From contig NZ_CP062501.1 in NCBI RefSeq assembly GCF_014879975.1, positions 372,001-436,000 on the forward strand: 64,000 nucleotides of DNA. The letters are read 5' to 3'. The translations under genes and the position numbers were made by a program. Numbering within the stretch: position 1 is the first letter of the stretch; each line of letters begins with the position of its first letter. Shown piece by piece: positions 63,558 through 64,000 of this stretch. Under the pieces are notes generated by a model, which saw only the letters and a list, made by a program, of their open reading frames with translations, made no database searches and was not told where the DNA came from. The DNA comes from Vibrio bathopelagicus. Its GTDB lineage: Bacteria; Pseudomonadota; Gammaproteobacteria; Enterobacterales; Vibrionaceae.

Positions 63558-64000
63558 ATGAAAAATACTGTGATCAAGAGAGTTGAGCTATACGCTGTTG
63601 CTGACCGTGATGCCCCGCCTATTCCTTGGGCGGACAATCAAGAACCCCTACTGTACACCAATAATATTGTTCGAATTATTTGTAACGACGGTACAGAAGG
63701 AGTCGGCGCAACCATTAGTTATACCGAAAATGATTTTGACCGCTGCATCGTGGAAGCAATGCGCACTATCGTTCCTGGCTTGATAGGTAAGAACCCGTTG
63801 ATGACAGAAGAGCTGAATACCTGGTTGCAAGCTCGTTGTTCATGGGGCGGCCTACCAGCTAAATCACCTATTGATATCGCAGCTTGGGACATCAAAGCAA
63901 AAAAAGCCAATATGCCTCTGTATATGTTATTAGGTGGGGCGCGTCATAAAATTCGTTCTTATGCTTCTTCACCTATGTTCGATAGCGTTGAAGAGTATTA
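63558..64000 (+). CDS. Enolase-superfamily enzyme (mandelate racemase/muconate lactonizing type), 5' part
   Basis: Open from ATG at 63558 (AAGGAG upstream) to the window end, 147 complete codons. The N-terminal capping domain is visible (IVRIICNDGTEGVGATISY, LIGKNPLMTEELN) and the start of the barrel (SPIDIAAWDIKAKKANMPLYMLLGGARHKIRSYAS), which is highly characteristic of mandelate racemase/dehydratase enzymes. The catalytic acid/base residues lie beyond the edge, so the reaction (sugar-acid dehydration, racemisation or lactonisation) cannot be fixed. It follows the FAD oxidoreductase and is probably in the same operon. Confidence 0.9.
   Translation, partial: MKNTVIKRVELYAVADRDAPPIPWADNQEPLLYTNNIVRIICNDGTEGVGATISYTENDFDRCIVEAMRTIVPGLIGKNPLMTEELNTWLQARCSWGGLPAKSPIDIAAWDIKAKKANMPLYMLLGGARHKIRSYASSPMFDSVEEY

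Noticed and set aside
1..64000. Mobile element or prophage boundaries, tRNA or rRNA genes
   Set aside because: No transposase, integrase, attachment repeats or RNA gene folds were recognised anywhere in the window by reading.

Overview
The window reads as chromosomal DNA of a marine Vibrio, probably near the Splendidus clade. The evidence is a full-length MARTX toxin of the V. cholerae/V. vulnificus type, Vibrio-like versions of maltose, threonate and arsenite genes, moderate AT-richness and short intergenic terminators. Species, and which chromosome this is, cannot be fixed from the sequence. I saw no rRNA, tRNA, insertion sequence, prophage or CRISPR array.

Layout. (1) 1-15,576: the 3' end of rtxC (toxin acyltransferase) and the complete 5,094-codon rtxA. 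The effector cargo reads DUF1 - MCF - ABH - MCF - RRSP, followed by the cysteine protease domain (CPD) and the C-terminal calcium-binding repeats. The two MCF cassettes are almost identical and flank the ABH cassette. (2) 15.6-19.98 kb: regulator/transporter pairs: a PACE-type efflux pump with a divergent LysR gene, acr3 with arsR and two matching operators, and an HPP membrane protein with a divergent TetR gene and a doubled palindromic operator. (3) 20-27 kb: housekeeping and small regulatory genes (HAD phosphatase, FrnE-like DsbA, YcaQ glycosylase, LysR with a divergent ABM/Gfo-Idh pair, AraC-GyrI regulator). (4) 27.4-30.1 kb: a large secreted protein of unknown function with one EF-hand loop, and a small secreted protein. 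(5) 30.3-37.9 kb: a threonate catabolic cluster in the order of E. coli ygbIJKLMN (DeoR regulator, LtnD, OtnK, OtnC, OtnI, GntP permease) plus a glycerate kinase. (6) 38-47.3 kb: catalase, patatin, D-lactate dehydrogenase, a DUF1971 protein, ferredoxin-NADP reductase, YihG-like acyltransferase, TrmK-like methyltransferase, and a sensor protein whose GGDEF signature is degenerate. (7) 47.5-58.5 kb: an alpha-glucan cluster: glgX, lamB, malM, a lipoprotein pullulanase and a cytoplasmic alpha-amylase, with MalT-like boxes between glgX and lamB. (8) 58.7-64 kb: DUF1294, LysE exporter with a divergent Lrp-type regulator, LysR, then a GntR regulator facing an FAD oxidoreductase and an enolase-superfamily gene that runs off the window.

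How they work together. RtxC should acylate RtxA. After translocation, inositol-phosphate-activated CPD would release DUF1, MCF, ABH, MCF and RRSP into the host cell. The threonate cluster should import threonate and convert it through 2-oxo- and 3-oxo-tetronate to dihydroxyacetone phosphate. In the glucan cluster, secreted pullulanase would debranch polymer, LamB would admit maltodextrins, and the amylase and GlgX would act inside the cell.

The most unusual item is the toxin: a duplicated MCF cassette around ABH that could delete in frame, combined with RRSP. The least understood gene is the 743-residue secreted EF-hand protein. I found no system that I can confidently call wholly new.
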